Shown here: positions 47,700 to 56,639 of the stretch, piece after piece
How the letters are laid out: each line of letters starts with the position of its first letter
Numbering within the stretch: position 1 is the first letter of the stretch
Source of the DNA: Microbulbifer bruguierae
Lineage (GTDB): Bacteria > Pseudomonadota > Gammaproteobacteria > Pseudomonadales > Cellvibrionaceae
Reading direction: 5' to 3'
Length of the DNA stretch: 64,000 nucleotides
Assembly: GCF_029869925.1 (NCBI RefSeq)
Contig: NZ_CP118605.1
Location: forward strand, 4,182,001-4,246,000
Notes under the pieces: generated by a model
What the model saw: only the letters and a program-made list of their open reading frames with translations
What the model was told of the DNA's origin: nothing
The model's database searches: none
Translations under genes and position numbers: made by a program

Positions 47700-48620
47700 A
47701 TGATGGATGGAATTGCTGTGAATTATTTTATTTTTTTGTTTGTACTTGTATTGGCGACCGTCTCCGCCTCGCCGTGTTGGGCTGAAGATAAAAAAACGGT
47801 GTTGGACACGGTAGTGTTTGACACCTTTGACGCCCGTCAGGGGGTCGCGGTAGACCGCAATCATTTCTACGCGATCAATAATTTCCGTATCACCAAACAC
47901 GACAAAACATCTGGCGAGGCCATTCTTCAGTGGGATGGGATCAGTGACGCGGGCCCACTGGTGCATCTGGACAGTGGCGTGGTCTGGAATGGCAAGCTGT
48001 ATGCGGCGCACTCGAATTATCCCGCCTGGCCGATGGCCAGCTCGGTAGAAATCTGGGATACCAATACGCTTGAGCATGTGGGCAGCCACAGCTTCGGTAT
48101 CGACCTGGGCTCGTTTACCTGGCTGGATCGGTGGCAGGGATTCTGGTGGGGTGGTTTCGGCAACTACGACAAGGTTCAGCGCGGCCAGGACCACCCCTAC
48201 GGGCAGACGATCAATACCCAGGTGGTGAAAATGGATGACGACTTCCGGGTTCTGCAGCGTTGGACTCTACCTGCGAGTATTCTCGAGCGTATCGCACCGA
48301 TGAGTAATTCCGGTGGAAGTTGGGGAGCGGACGGCTATCTCTATCTTACCGGGCATGATCACCCGGAAATCTACGTAGTTCAGTTGCCGGAACAGGGCGC
48401 CGCATTGCAGTGGGTTTCCACCGTATTAGCGCCAGAGATCCACGGGCAGGGCCTGGCCTGGGATCGAAGTGGCCCTGCAAACACGCTGTGGGGAATTCGC
48501 AAGCGCGATAGAAAGGTATTCCGAATGCAGATGCCGGAGATTTTACCCGGATCGCCTTTAACCCGGATAGGCCGTTTGGATGGCGTGCTGAGAGAGGGTG
48601 GTAATTTCAATCGGGAGTAA
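47700..48620 (+). CDS. Secreted propeller-like protein of unknown function
   Basis: I do not recognise the family. From ATG 47700 the 306 residues begin with a signal peptide (YFIFLFVLVLATVSASPCWA). The mature protein has repeated beta patterns with aspartates and tryptophans (QGVAVDRNHFYAINNFRITKHDKTSG, SSVEIWDTNTLEHVGSHSF, SFTWLDRWQGFWWGGFGNYD). SWGADGYLYLTGHDHPEIYVVQLP follows, giving a blade-like layout as in six-bladed propellers. ATG 47703 and GTG 47718 are alternative starts. The terminator before it argues for its own promoter or a processed transcript. The neighbours suggest a role in binding or hydrolysing the compound taken up by the receptor. Confidence 0.75.
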   Translation: MMDGIAVNYFIFLFVLVLATVSASPCWAEDKKTVLDTVVFDTFDARQGVAVDRNHFYAINNFRITKHDKTSGEAILQWDGISDAGPLVHLDSGVVWNGKLYAAHSNYPAWPMASSVEIWDTNTLEHVGSHSFGIDLGSFTWLDRWQGFWWGGFGNYDKVQRGQDHPYGQTINTQVVKMDDDFRVLQRWTLPASILERIAPMSNSGGSWGADGYLYLTGHDHPEIYVVQLPEQGAALQWVSTVLAPEIHGQGLAWDRSGPANTLWGIRKRDRKVFRMQMPEILPGSPLTRIGRLDGVLREGGNFNRE

Positions 48621-48806
48621 TCGGGGCGGCTTGTTCGACGCGAATTTGCCTTAATTTCGTCAAATAGGCGCCAAGTGGAGCTAGGATAGGGGTTGGTTTG
48701 CAATAAATTTTGCAAAAACCATTCGTGTCCAGGTTTGATGTCGAGGCTTGGTGGCAATAGCTATTGAGCTGGTTGTACCGCCATAAGTTCGACCAATGAT
48801 CTTGTG

Positions 48807-48833
48807 CTCGCAATAAGGAACTCGCAATAAGGA
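48807..48833 (+). repeat. 13-bp direct duplication just before the amidase gene
   Basis: CTCGCAATAAGGA occurs twice, separated by one base, and carries the AAGGA ribosome-site core in both copies; the second copy is extended to AAGGAG and sits 10 bases before the ATG. It lies in the 223-base gap 48621-48843, which otherwise holds no gene. Confidence 0.7.
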
Positions 48834-48843
48834 GAAAGTAACT

Positions 48844-50298
48844 ATGGAAGATCTGCTCAGTATGACCGCGCTGGATCTGCTCAAGGGGTATCGCGAAAAA
48901 CAGTTTTCCCCGGTAGATGCGACTCAGGCCATGCTCAGGCAGATCGAACGGTGTAATCAGGTGGTAAACGCCTACAACCTGGTTGATGCGGAAACCACAC
49001 TCTCCAGCGCTCGTGAGTCGGAACAGCGTTATCAAACGGGAAATATCAAAGGTTTGCTTGACGGCGTACCCGTAGCCATCAAGGACGTATTTCTCACTCC
49101 CCAGTGGCCTACAATCAAGGGCTCAAAGACGATTGACCCCAACTCTACCCTGGGCAAGGAAGCCCCCAGCGTGGCTGCCCTCCGTCACCACGGTGCCGTT
49201 CCGCTGGGGAAAACCACTACGCCGGAATTCGGCTGGAAGGGGGTTACCGATAATCCCGTCGATGGCGTAACCCGCAATCCCTGGAATCCGGACAAAACCG
49301 CCGGAGGTTCCAGCGGTGGCAGTGCCGCGGCGGTGCCATTGGGTATGGGGCCACTGGCGCTGGGGACCGATGCCGGCGGCTCGATCCGTATCCCCGCGGG
49401 GTTTAGTGGACTGGTCGGCCTTAAACCCAGCTTTGGCGAGGTCCCTCACTGGCCCGCCAGCCCATTTGGCACACTCGCCCACGCCGGCCCGATGACCTGG
49501 ACCGTGGCAGATTGCGCACTGCTGATGAATGTATTGACCGAAGCGGACTGTCGGGATACCAATGCCGTTCCCCGCCGTAATATCGACTACCTGGCGGCAA
49601 TTGATGGCGAGCCGGAGGAGCTGCTACGCGGTGTGCATATTGCCTTCAGTACCACGCTGGGTTATGTCAATGTCAATCCGGAAGTGGAGCAGGCGGTGCG
49701 CCATGCCGCCGAACTTCTGCAATCCCTGGGGGCGGAGGTAACGGAAGTGGCTCCGGGCTTTGATGATCCGCTGGCCGCCTTCGGCCATCTTTTTTATGGC
49801 GGTGCGGCGAATGCTTTGCGCGGTGTTGGCAAGAAACAGCGCCTGGATATGGATCCTCAACTTGTGGCGGTTTCCGAAAAGGCGGCGCAACTGTCTATGC
49901 TCGACTATCTCGAAGCCGTGAACGAACGCGCGGCATTGAGTGAGCGCATGGCGGCCTTCCACAAAAAATACGATCTGTTGCTGACGCCCACCTTGCCGAT
50001 TACTGCTTTCAAGGCCGGTCGCGAAGTACCGGAAGACTGGCCCAGCACCCGCTGGCCATCCTGGACGCCGTTCACCTATCCCTTCAACATGACCGGACAA
50101 CCGGCCATTTCCGTTCCCTGTGGATTTGATCGCGAAGGGTTGCCCATTGGTCTGCAGTTGGTGGCCGCACGTTTTAACGATGCCGCTGTTCTACGGGCGG
50201 CCCAGGCGTATCAGCTGGCGGCGCCGCTGACGGACACGCGCCCGGAATTGTTTTATGCGCACACAGCGCAGGGCGGTCAGCTGGAGGCAAATCCGTGA
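48844..50298 (+). CDS. Amidase of the amidase-signature family
   Basis: A 484-residue hydrolase of the Ser-cisSer-Lys amidase-signature family. The catalytic lysine is K80 in LLDGVPVAIKDVF; the cis-serine region is GGSSGGSAAA (S156-S157); the nucleophile is S180 in LGTDAGGSIRIPAGFSGLVGLKPSFG. No signal peptide, so it acts in the cytoplasm. GatB or GatC genes are absent nearby and the C-terminal region is not GatA-like, so it is a catabolic amidase rather than the tRNA amidotransferase subunit. Its stop overlaps the aminotransferase start (GTGA), which implies a shared pathway. Substrate unknown. Confidence 0.88.
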   Translation: MEDLLSMTALDLLKGYREKQFSPVDATQAMLRQIERCNQVVNAYNLVDAETTLSSARESEQRYQTGNIKGLLDGVPVAIKDVFLTPQWPTIKGSKTIDPNSTLGKEAPSVAALRHHGAVPLGKTTTPEFGWKGVTDNPVDGVTRNPWNPDKTAGGSSGGSAAAVPLGMGPLALGTDAGGSIRIPAGFSGLVGLKPSFGEVPHWPASPFGTLAHAGPMTWTVADCALLMNVLTEADCRDTNAVPRRNIDYLAAIDGEPEELLRGVHIAFSTTLGYVNVNPEVEQAVRHAAELLQSLGAEVTEVAPGFDDPLAAFGHLFYGGAANALRGVGKKQRLDMDPQLVAVSEKAAQLSMLDYLEAVNERAALSERMAAFHKKYDLLLTPTLPITAFKAGREVPEDWPSTRWPSWTPFTYPFNMTGQPAISVPCGFDREGLPIGLQLVAARFNDAAVLRAAQAYQLAAPLTDTRPELFYAHTAQGGQLEANP

Positions 50299-51503
50299 GC
50301 CGGCTGGATTTCGATTTTTACGAGTCGGAAGATCCGGTCTGGAATCCTGCATTACTGACCATTCCAGTGCCCGGTATCCGCAAAATGGTCAATATGGCCG
50401 CGTCCATGGAGGATGTGATCCACCTTTCCATCGGGCAACCGGATGCGCCCACACCACCGCATGTGGTGAACGCTGCAGTGGATGCACTCAATGCAGGCCA
50501 GACCGGCTACACCATGGATGCGGGGTTGCCGGAATTGTTGGACGCGCTGGCGGAATATTATGGCGAGCGCTCTGGCCGTGCGCTGTCTCCGGAAAACATA
50601 CTGATTACGACCGGTGCCACCGAAGCCATCTATCTCGCGCTTACCGCGGTATCCGCGCCGGGGCGGGAATTTATTGTGCCGGATCCCTCGTTCATGCTGT
50701 ACGCACCACTGATCCGTATGAACGGCGGGGAGGTGAAATATATCCCGACGAGGGCGGAAAACAATCATCAGTTGGACCCGCAGGAAGTGATTGATGCAAT
50801 CGACAGCAACACCCACGCGATCATCCTGAACTCGCCCAGTAATCCTACCGGAACCGTTTATCCGCGGGAAACTGTCGAAACCATTGTGCAGGAAGCCGCG
50901 TATCGCGGGATCTACGTCATCAGTGATGAAGTCTACGACCACCTGATTTACGACGAGCGCGGTTACCACAATTACGCCAGTGTGCTGTCCTGCTGCTCGG
51001 ACCTGGATCATGTGATGGTGATCAGCAGCTTTTCCAAAACATTCAGCATGGCGGGCATGCGTATCGGCTGGCTGATTGCCAGCCAGGGCGCAATTCGCAA
51101 GTTGCGTCGCTACCATATGTTTACCACTACGGTGGCCAACACGCCCTGCCAGTGGGCCGGGGTGGCGGCATTGAAAGGAGACCGTCGTTTTATTGGCGAT
51201 GTGGTGGATACGTATAAACGGCGCCGTAATCGTTTGGTAGAACTGGTGGACGAAACCCCATTTTTGGAAGGCTATGTTCCAGAGGGCGCCTTCTATATGT
51301 TTCCGGCTTTACCTGCCGGGGTGAATGGCAATAATGTTGCCTTGCGTCTGTTGCGGGAAACCGGTGTCTGCACCATTGCCGGCGATACCTTCGGTGAGGG
51401 CAGCCGCAATGCACTGCGGTTTAGCTACGCGACGTCAATCGAAAATATCGAACGTGCCTTTGAGCGGATTATTCCGTGGATGGAAAAGCAGGACTTTGGT
51501 TGA
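50295..51503 (+). CDS. Class I/II pyridoxal-phosphate aminotransferase
   Basis: A 402-residue fold-type-I aminotransferase. Landmarks: the N-terminal VIHLSIGQPDAPTPPHV, TTGATEAIYLALTAVSAPGREFIVPDPSF, LNSPSNPTGTVYP, YVISDEVYDHLIYDE, and the Schiff-base lysine K248 in ISSFSKTFSMAGMRIGW. The C-terminal FGEGSRNALRFSYA carries the substrate-carboxylate arginine. The GTG start overlaps the amidase stop by four bases. It belongs to the aspartate/aromatic-type group, and the amino acid used cannot be read from sequence. Confidence 0.9.
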   Translation: MSRLDFDFYESEDPVWNPALLTIPVPGIRKMVNMAASMEDVIHLSIGQPDAPTPPHVVNAAVDALNAGQTGYTMDAGLPELLDALAEYYGERSGRALSPENILITTGATEAIYLALTAVSAPGREFIVPDPSFMLYAPLIRMNGGEVKYIPTRAENNHQLDPQEVIDAIDSNTHAIILNSPSNPTGTVYPRETVETIVQEAAYRGIYVISDEVYDHLIYDERGYHNYASVLSCCSDLDHVMVISSFSKTFSMAGMRIGWLIASQGAIRKLRRYHMFTTTVANTPCQWAGVAALKGDRRFIGDVVDTYKRRRNRLVELVDETPFLEGYVPEGAFYMFPALPAGVNGNNVALRLLRETGVCTIAGDTFGEGSRNALRFSYATSIENIERAFERIIPWMEKQDFG

Positions 51504-51595
51504 TCGGTACACCTTTGTTTACTCTTCGGTTGCGTCCTGCACTCGCATAAAAATACGAAAAACCAACCAATAATCAGAATAGGGAGAGATTGCGC

Positions 51596-51763
51596 ATGGA
51601 AGTCAATTTGTGGACATTTTTGAGTATCTGCGTCATTTTCAGTTTGGTGTTTGTAATGTTCATCCTGTATCTGGGGCACAAAAGGGCAATCAAACTACTG
51701 GAGCTTGAGGCCATAAAGGAAGCCAACAAAAAAATACCTGCTGAGGGAAATGGACTGGGTTAG
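51596..51763 (+). CDS. 55-residue single-pass membrane protein
   Basis: A small gene that begins at ATG 51596 with AGGGAGAG seven bases upstream. The product MEVNLWTFLSICVIFSLVFV... has one membrane segment (about residues 6-27). A basic turn (GHKRAIK) and a charged amphipathic C-terminal helix (KLLELEAIKEANKKI) follow. The charge pattern puts the C-terminus in the cytoplasm. It follows the aminotransferase by 92 bases on the same strand. No family is recognised; it resembles small transporter-accessory or kinase-modulating membrane peptides only in general form. Confidence 0.65.
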   Translation: MEVNLWTFLSICVIFSLVFVMFILYLGHKRAIKLLELEAIKEANKKIPAEGNGLG

Positions 51764-51806
51764 GATCTTTTGTTCTTCCGGGACGACGGATCTTTCGTGG
51801 AGTTTT

Positions 51807-51836
51807 TAATAAGCACAGAACTAATAAGCACAGAAC
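51807..51836 (+). repeat. Perfect 15-bp tandem duplication
   Basis: TAATAAGCACAGAAC occurs twice in direct contact, seven bases beyond the end of dnaE2. It looks like a slippage duplication with no coding role. Confidence 0.75.
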
Positions 51837-51842
51837 AGACTT

Positions 51843-54800
51843 TTAGTGGAAGCTTCTGACACTCTGGATTTCGCTCCACTTCAGGCAGTGCAGCTTGCGC
51901 CCGACGAGATGAATTACGGAATAGCTTTTCCCGCCTGCTTCGCTACTGATCTGCAATTGCCCCTCTACCAATAAGATATTTCCCCCCTTGATTTCCGCCC
52001 TGTAGCGCTGTTGTACCTGTTCCCACAACACCACGTTGACTACCCCTGTTTCATCTTCGAGTGTCAGAAACATCACCCCCGAGGCGCTACCGGGGCGTTG
52101 TCGGCAGGTTGTGAGTCCCAGAATTTTAATCGGCTGGCCGTCCCGGCAATCTGGCAGGTCGCAGGCCCGGTAGAGATTGCGGTACTGGAGTTGTTTGCGC
52201 AGCAGGGCGATGGGATGTTCACGCAGGCTTAGACCGGTACTGGTGTAATCACTGTAGGTATTGTCTTCCAGGGAGTTATCCGGAAGGTGAGTACTGGCGG
52301 GGAGGTTTTCCAGCTGCAAGCTCAGGGCCTGCCAGGTATTTTGATAGCGGTTTTCCTCCAGGGTGTGGAAGCTGTTGGCACTGGCGAGGGCGGCGCGTTG
52401 CTCCGGGGCAATGGCGACGCGGCAATGGAAGTCCTGCAGACTGGTGAAGGGCCGCTGTTGAGCCTGGGCGGCGATGGCCTCAGCGGTTTCCGGTTTGAGC
52501 CCTTTGATCAGGCGCATGCCCAGCCTCAGTCGTGGGGTACTGGCATCCCGCCCGCTGCGAGACGCCGGAAATTCCAGGGTGTGATCCCAGTGGCTGTGCT
52601 GCACATCGATAGGAAGCACGGTGACGTTGTGGCGCTGGGCGTCGTACACCAGCTGTGCGGGTGCGTAGAAACCCATGGGCTGGCTGTTGAGCAGGCCGCA
52701 GTAAAAGGCGGCTGGGTGGTGGCATTTGATCCAAGCGGAAAAATAGGCCAGCAGGGCGAAGCTGGCGGAATGGGATTCGGGGAAGCCGTAAGAGCCGAAA
52801 CCTTTCATCTGCTCGAACAGCTGCTCGGCAAACTCGCTGCTGTAACCATTGGCGAGCATGCCATCAATCAGCTTTTCCCGAAACTGGAGCAGGTTGCCAT
52901 TCTTGCCCCAACTGGCCATGGCGCGACGCAGGGAATCCGCCTCGCCACCGCTAAAGCCTGCGGCGACCATGGAGAGCTTGATTACCTGCTCTTGAAAAAT
53001 TGGTACTCCCAGGGTGCGCTCCAGTACCGGGCGCAGGCTTTCATGGGGATAGCGCAGGGCCTCCAGTTTTTGCTTGCGCCGCAGGTAGGGGTGGACCATG
53101 CCGCCCTGGATGGGGCCCGGACGCACGATCGCGACTTCAATCACCAGTTCGTAAAATCGGCGCGGTTGCAGGCGCGGCAGCATACTCATCTGGGCGCGGG
53201 ACTCGACCTGGAACACGCCGACGGTATCCGCCCGACACAGCATTTCATAGGTTTTTCCACAGTCCGGAGGAATGTCCTGTAAACGCATTTTTTTGCCATA
53301 CAGGGATATATACGCAAGGGATTTACGCAGGGCGGTGAGCATACCGAGGGCGAGGATATCTACCTTCATCAGTTTCAGGTCTTCGATATCTTCCTTGTCC
53401 CACTGCACGATAGTGCGCTCATCCATGGCCGCATTTTCAATCGGTACCAGTTGATGCAGTGGTTGTTCAGTAATCACGAAACCACCCACATGCTGGGACA
53501 GGTGCCGGGGAAAGCCGTAGATCTGTTCCAGTAATACCGGCAGCATTTTGCCCGCGGTGCTGCCTGGAGCGATACCGGCTTTGTGCATTTGCCGGGGGAA
53601 ATCTTCCAGTTTGTCCCACCAGGTACGCTCCGCCTGCAGGTGCTTGATCGTGGCGGCGCTGAGACCCAGGGCTTTGCCGATATCTCGCAGTGCGCTTTTG
53701 AAGCGGTAGGTGATTTTGGTGGCCGCGAGTCCGGCACGCTCGCGGCCGTATTTGCGGTAGATGTACTGGATGATTTCCTCGCGCCGTTCGTGTTCGAAAT
53801 CCACATCGATATCCGGTGGCTCGTTGCGTTCACGAGAGATAAAACGCTCGAACAGAAGGCCGATTTTGTGTGGGTCAATCTCGGTGATCAGCAGGCAGTA
53901 ACAGACCACCGAATTGGCGGCGGAACCGCGGCCCTGATAAAGAATATGCTGAGTGCGGGCAAAGCGGACGATGTCGTAAATGGTGAGAAAATAATGCTCG
54001 TAGTGTAGTTCTGCGATCAGTGCCAGCTCGGTTTCTATCTGCTCCCGAATCCGCGGCTCCGGCCCCCGGGGCCAGCGGAGCCTGATGCCGGCCTGTACCA
54101 GCTCGCGCAGGTAGTCACTGGCATTCCTACCGGCCGGCAGTACTTCCGATGGATATTGATAGCGCAGTTCCGACAGACAGAAGTTGCACTTCCCGGCAAT
54201 GGCGAGCGTATTCGCGATGGCGTTGACAGGATAGAGGCTTTCGATTTCCGTCAGGGATCGCAGATAGCGCTCGGCGTTCTGTTCCAGGTGGTAGCCCAGC
54301 TGATCCAGAGTGCAGTTGTGGTAATTGGCATTGAGCACATCCTGCAACGGTTTGCGGCTGCGGTTGTGCATCAGTACCGCGCTGGTGGCGACCAGTGGCA
54401 GAGCCTGTACATGGGAAAATTCCATCAGCTCGTGCAGGTGCAGGTTGTGTTGTGGTTGCAGGCGATTGTTGAGGGCGATATAGAGCCGGTCCTTGAAGTG
54501 GATTTTCAGTATTGATGGAATTTCCAGAGACATACTGGAGGGCAGCCAAAGGCAGAGAGCACGTTGACAGTGTTGCGTGATATCGCTGATAAAAGTCTGG
54601 TATTGCCCTTTTTCCGTGCGTAGGCGTGAGGTGCTGATCAGCTGGCAGATTTCGCTGTAGGCAGCCCTGTCCGGGGCCAGTAATACCAGTTGCTGGTTTG
54701 CATCCTCGAGCCGGAAAAAACTGCCGTATATCAGCTTGAGCTGGCTGCCCTCGGCTTTCCATTTTTGCAGCTCGGAATAGGCGCGGACTACACCGGCCAT

Positions 54801-54929
54801 GGAGCATTCATCGGTAATGGCGATGGCGCTATAGCCTAGCTTGTGTGCGGTCGCGATCAGCTCCTGCGGGTGTGAGGCACCCTGCAGAAATGAAAAATTG
54901 CTCTGACAGAAAAGTTCGGCGTACTGCAT
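51843..54929 (-). CDS. dnaE2: Error-prone DNA polymerase III alpha-like subunit DnaE2
   Basis: DnaE2 (ImuC) is the polymerase of the ImuA-ImuB-DnaE2 mutasome that copies past DNA lesions after damage. I start at ATG 54929 (MQYAELFCQSNFSFLQGASHPQEL), the conserved N-terminus of the PHP domain; the frame runs further upstream into imuB. The 1028 residues contain PHP, the catalytic palm with PPDIDVDFEHERREE, VGVFQVESRAQMSMLPRLQP, and a C-terminal OB fold (VMFLTLEDETGVVNVVLWE). It is the last gene of the cassette and is probably transcribed from the SOS promoter in front of imuA. Confidence 0.95.
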   Translation of the reverse strand: MQYAELFCQSNFSFLQGASHPQELIATAHKLGYSAIAITDECSMAGVVRAYSELQKWKAEGSQLKLIYGSFFRLEDANQQLVLLAPDRAAYSEICQLISTSRLRTEKGQYQTFISDITQHCQRALCLWLPSSMSLEIPSILKIHFKDRLYIALNNRLQPQHNLHLHELMEFSHVQALPLVATSAVLMHNRSRKPLQDVLNANYHNCTLDQLGYHLEQNAERYLRSLTEIESLYPVNAIANTLAIAGKCNFCLSELRYQYPSEVLPAGRNASDYLRELVQAGIRLRWPRGPEPRIREQIETELALIAELHYEHYFLTIYDIVRFARTQHILYQGRGSAANSVVCYCLLITEIDPHKIGLLFERFISRERNEPPDIDVDFEHERREEIIQYIYRKYGRERAGLAATKITYRFKSALRDIGKALGLSAATIKHLQAERTWWDKLEDFPRQMHKAGIAPGSTAGKMLPVLLEQIYGFPRHLSQHVGGFVITEQPLHQLVPIENAAMDERTIVQWDKEDIEDLKLMKVDILALGMLTALRKSLAYISLYGKKMRLQDIPPDCGKTYEMLCRADTVGVFQVESRAQMSMLPRLQPRRFYELVIEVAIVRPGPIQGGMVHPYLRRKQKLEALRYPHESLRPVLERTLGVPIFQEQVIKLSMVAAGFSGGEADSLRRAMASWGKNGNLLQFREKLIDGMLANGYSSEFAEQLFEQMKGFGSYGFPESHSASFALLAYFSAWIKCHHPAAFYCGLLNSQPMGFYAPAQLVYDAQRHNVTVLPIDVQHSHWDHTLEFPASRSGRDASTPRLRLGMRLIKGLKPETAEAIAAQAQQRPFTSLQDFHCRVAIAPEQRAALASANSFHTLEENRYQNTWQALSLQLENLPASTHLPDNSLEDNTYSDYTSTGLSLREHPIALLRKQLQYRNLYRACDLPDCRDGQPIKILGLTTCRQRPGSASGVMFLTLEDETGVVNVVLWEQVQQRYRAEIKGGNILLVEGQLQISSEAGGKSYSVIHLVGRKLHCLKWSEIQSVRSFH

Positions 54930-55021
54930 ACCGATAAATATCCGATATCGTCCTACCGGCACGTGCCGGTCTTCAATGTGTGGCCACACTGGTTGGGGGG
55001 GGAAGATGGGCGCAGGGCTGT

Positions 55022-56527
55022 TTATGAATAAACCCCGTGCAGATACCACTCCTCTGAAGTCAGATCCTGAAACACCCAGTAAAGGCTGCCCTGTTCACTG
55101 CGGGCGATGTAGTAGTCGCGGGCGTGGCGGTGGTGTTGCCACCAGTAGCCATCTATGCGCTCGGGACCCTGGAGCAGTTGTAGTTCGCCATCGTAAAAAA
55201 GTCTGTGGTCCCGCTGGTGAATTTTGTCGGGGCGTGACAGTAGCCAGCTGGGGCGGGGGGCGCTTACGGGGGCCAGTTGGTGGCCCCGCTGGCGGCTCTG
55301 CAGGGTGAGGCTGTCGGCGCTGGCCCAGGCCTGTTCCGGCAGATAACTTTCCTTGAGGGTGACGCCGGACAGCGCCTGGTGACCCAGGCGGGCCTTGAGC
55401 TTGTCGATCAGCTGATAAGTGTCGTGCAGTGTGCTGCCTTCGTCGAAAAAATCTTCCCGCAGGGATTGCGCCTCCAGCGGACGCAACTGTTGGCACTTGA
55501 GGCCCAGGGCCTGTACTGGCTCCGGGAGCTCTACCCGCTCCAGCTGCAGTTTGGTCAATGCAATCAGGCGCTGGGGATCGAACAGAGGGCGAGACAGCGC
55601 GACGTTGACCTCCTGAGTGCCGCGACTGCCGAAGTTGAGCACCCAGCACAGTTGCGGACTGTATAGCTGGCGACGCTGCAGCTGCCGACAGAGTTCGCGC
55701 ACCAGTCGGCCGGCGGGGAACAGCAGTTGTTCGCTGTTATCCAGTGGGCTGGGGAAAAACAGCTCGCTGTGGAATTCTGGTGCCGGTTGGTAACTGGCAA
55801 CCGGATCCGGGCGGGTGCCGTTGAGCCGCGCGAGATAGTCGATGAAGTTGCGTCCGAAGCGGTTTCCCACTTCAGACAGGGGAATGGCGAGCAGCTGGCT
55901 CACCCGTTTGATACCACTGGCATAGAGTTTGGCGATGGCCTTGTTACTGCAGTCCAGCAGTTTACTGGGGGCGAAGCTGATCCACTGGCGCCATTGTTGG
56001 GGCGAGGGGGCGGTACCGGTTTCTGCCAGCCACTGGCGGTGTTCCGGTAACTGGCTGAGCAGGTGTGCCGCGCTGGGGCTGTGGCCGAGCCCCATAAAGT
56101 GGGTAACGCGCATTTTGTGTAGTTCTTTGCCCAGCTGTAGCAGCAGGGGGGCGAGTCCGCCATGGGCTTTAAGGCTTCCGCTCAGTTCCAGGTATAGGCA
56201 GGCAGGGTTGTTATCCTGCTGGCTTTTGCTTTGCTCGGCACTGCGGGGAGAGACCACCGGTGTAAAGCTGTAGGCCCACTGAGCCAGTTGCCGTAACAGT
56301 TGTTCTTCCCGTTCACTATCCCGTTCCAGTAGTTGCAATTCCGCACAATAGGCACAGGCTGTGGCGATGCTGAGGCCGGGTTCTATGTTGTGGTTACCGG
56401 CGGCGAGGTTCGCTTCGATCACCAGGTTGCTCTGGGTTACCGCCAGGGGGACGGTATCACCGGCGCGGTGAGCGCGGGTGAGGGCTTCCAGGGGGAGCTT
56501 GGGAAGTTGGATACAGAGCCAGAGCAT
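55022..56527 (-). CDS. imuB: ImuB, catalytically inactive Y-family polymerase-like protein
   Basis: ImuB bridges ImuA, DnaE2 and the beta clamp. The 501-residue protein begins MLWLCIQLPKLPLEAL and has the Y-family layout (CLYLELSGSLKAHGG, FMGLGHSPSAAHLLSQ, and an HhH-type segment RVSQLLAIPLSEVGNRFG). It lacks the acidic active-site pair of true Y polymerases. The C-terminus carries LYWVFQDLTSEEWYLHGVYS, a typical ImuB tail. ATG 56527 has AAGG eight bases upstream; the frame upstream of it passes through the inverted repeat and is not protein-like. A gap of 92 bases separates it from dnaE2. Confidence 0.93.
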   Translation of the reverse strand: MLWLCIQLPKLPLEALTRAHRAGDTVPLAVTQSNLVIEANLAAGNHNIEPGLSIATACAYCAELQLLERDSEREEQLLRQLAQWAYSFTPVVSPRSAEQSKSQQDNNPACLYLELSGSLKAHGGLAPLLLQLGKELHKMRVTHFMGLGHSPSAAHLLSQLPEHRQWLAETGTAPSPQQWRQWISFAPSKLLDCSNKAIAKLYASGIKRVSQLLAIPLSEVGNRFGRNFIDYLARLNGTRPDPVASYQPAPEFHSELFFPSPLDNSEQLLFPAGRLVRELCRQLQRRQLYSPQLCWVLNFGSRGTQEVNVALSRPLFDPQRLIALTKLQLERVELPEPVQALGLKCQQLRPLEAQSLREDFFDEGSTLHDTYQLIDKLKARLGHQALSGVTLKESYLPEQAWASADSLTLQSRQRGHQLAPVSAPRPSWLLSRPDKIHQRDHRLFYDGELQLLQGPERIDGYWWQHHRHARDYYIARSEQGSLYWVFQDLTSEEWYLHGVYS

Positions 56528-56549
56528 GGGGTGCCTTTCTGATTCCTGT

Positions 56550-56621
56550 CTGTAGGAGCCTGCTTGCAGGCGAAGGGGTACCACGGACTTCTCTTGTTCG
56601 CCTGCAAGCAGGCTCCTACAG
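56550..56621. repeat. REPIN-like pair: perfect 25-bp inverted repeat between imuA and imuB
   Basis: Two 25-bp arms, 56550-56574 and 56597-56621, are exact inverted copies with a 22-base spacer. Each arm also contains its own small palindrome (GCCTGC-TT-GCAGGC) and begins CTGTAGGAG, the style of the REP elements common in Pseudomonas-like genomes. This is the two-REP (REPIN) arrangement. It falls in the gap upstream of the imuB start, inside the SOS operon. Confidence 0.85.
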
Positions 56622-56639
56622 GATGGTTGTGTGGTTCGT

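Noticed and set aside
54930..55049. Longer start for dnaE2 overlapping imuB
   Set aside because: The conserved PHP start (MQYAELFCQSNFSFL) is at 54929; the extra 40 residues are unlike the family.
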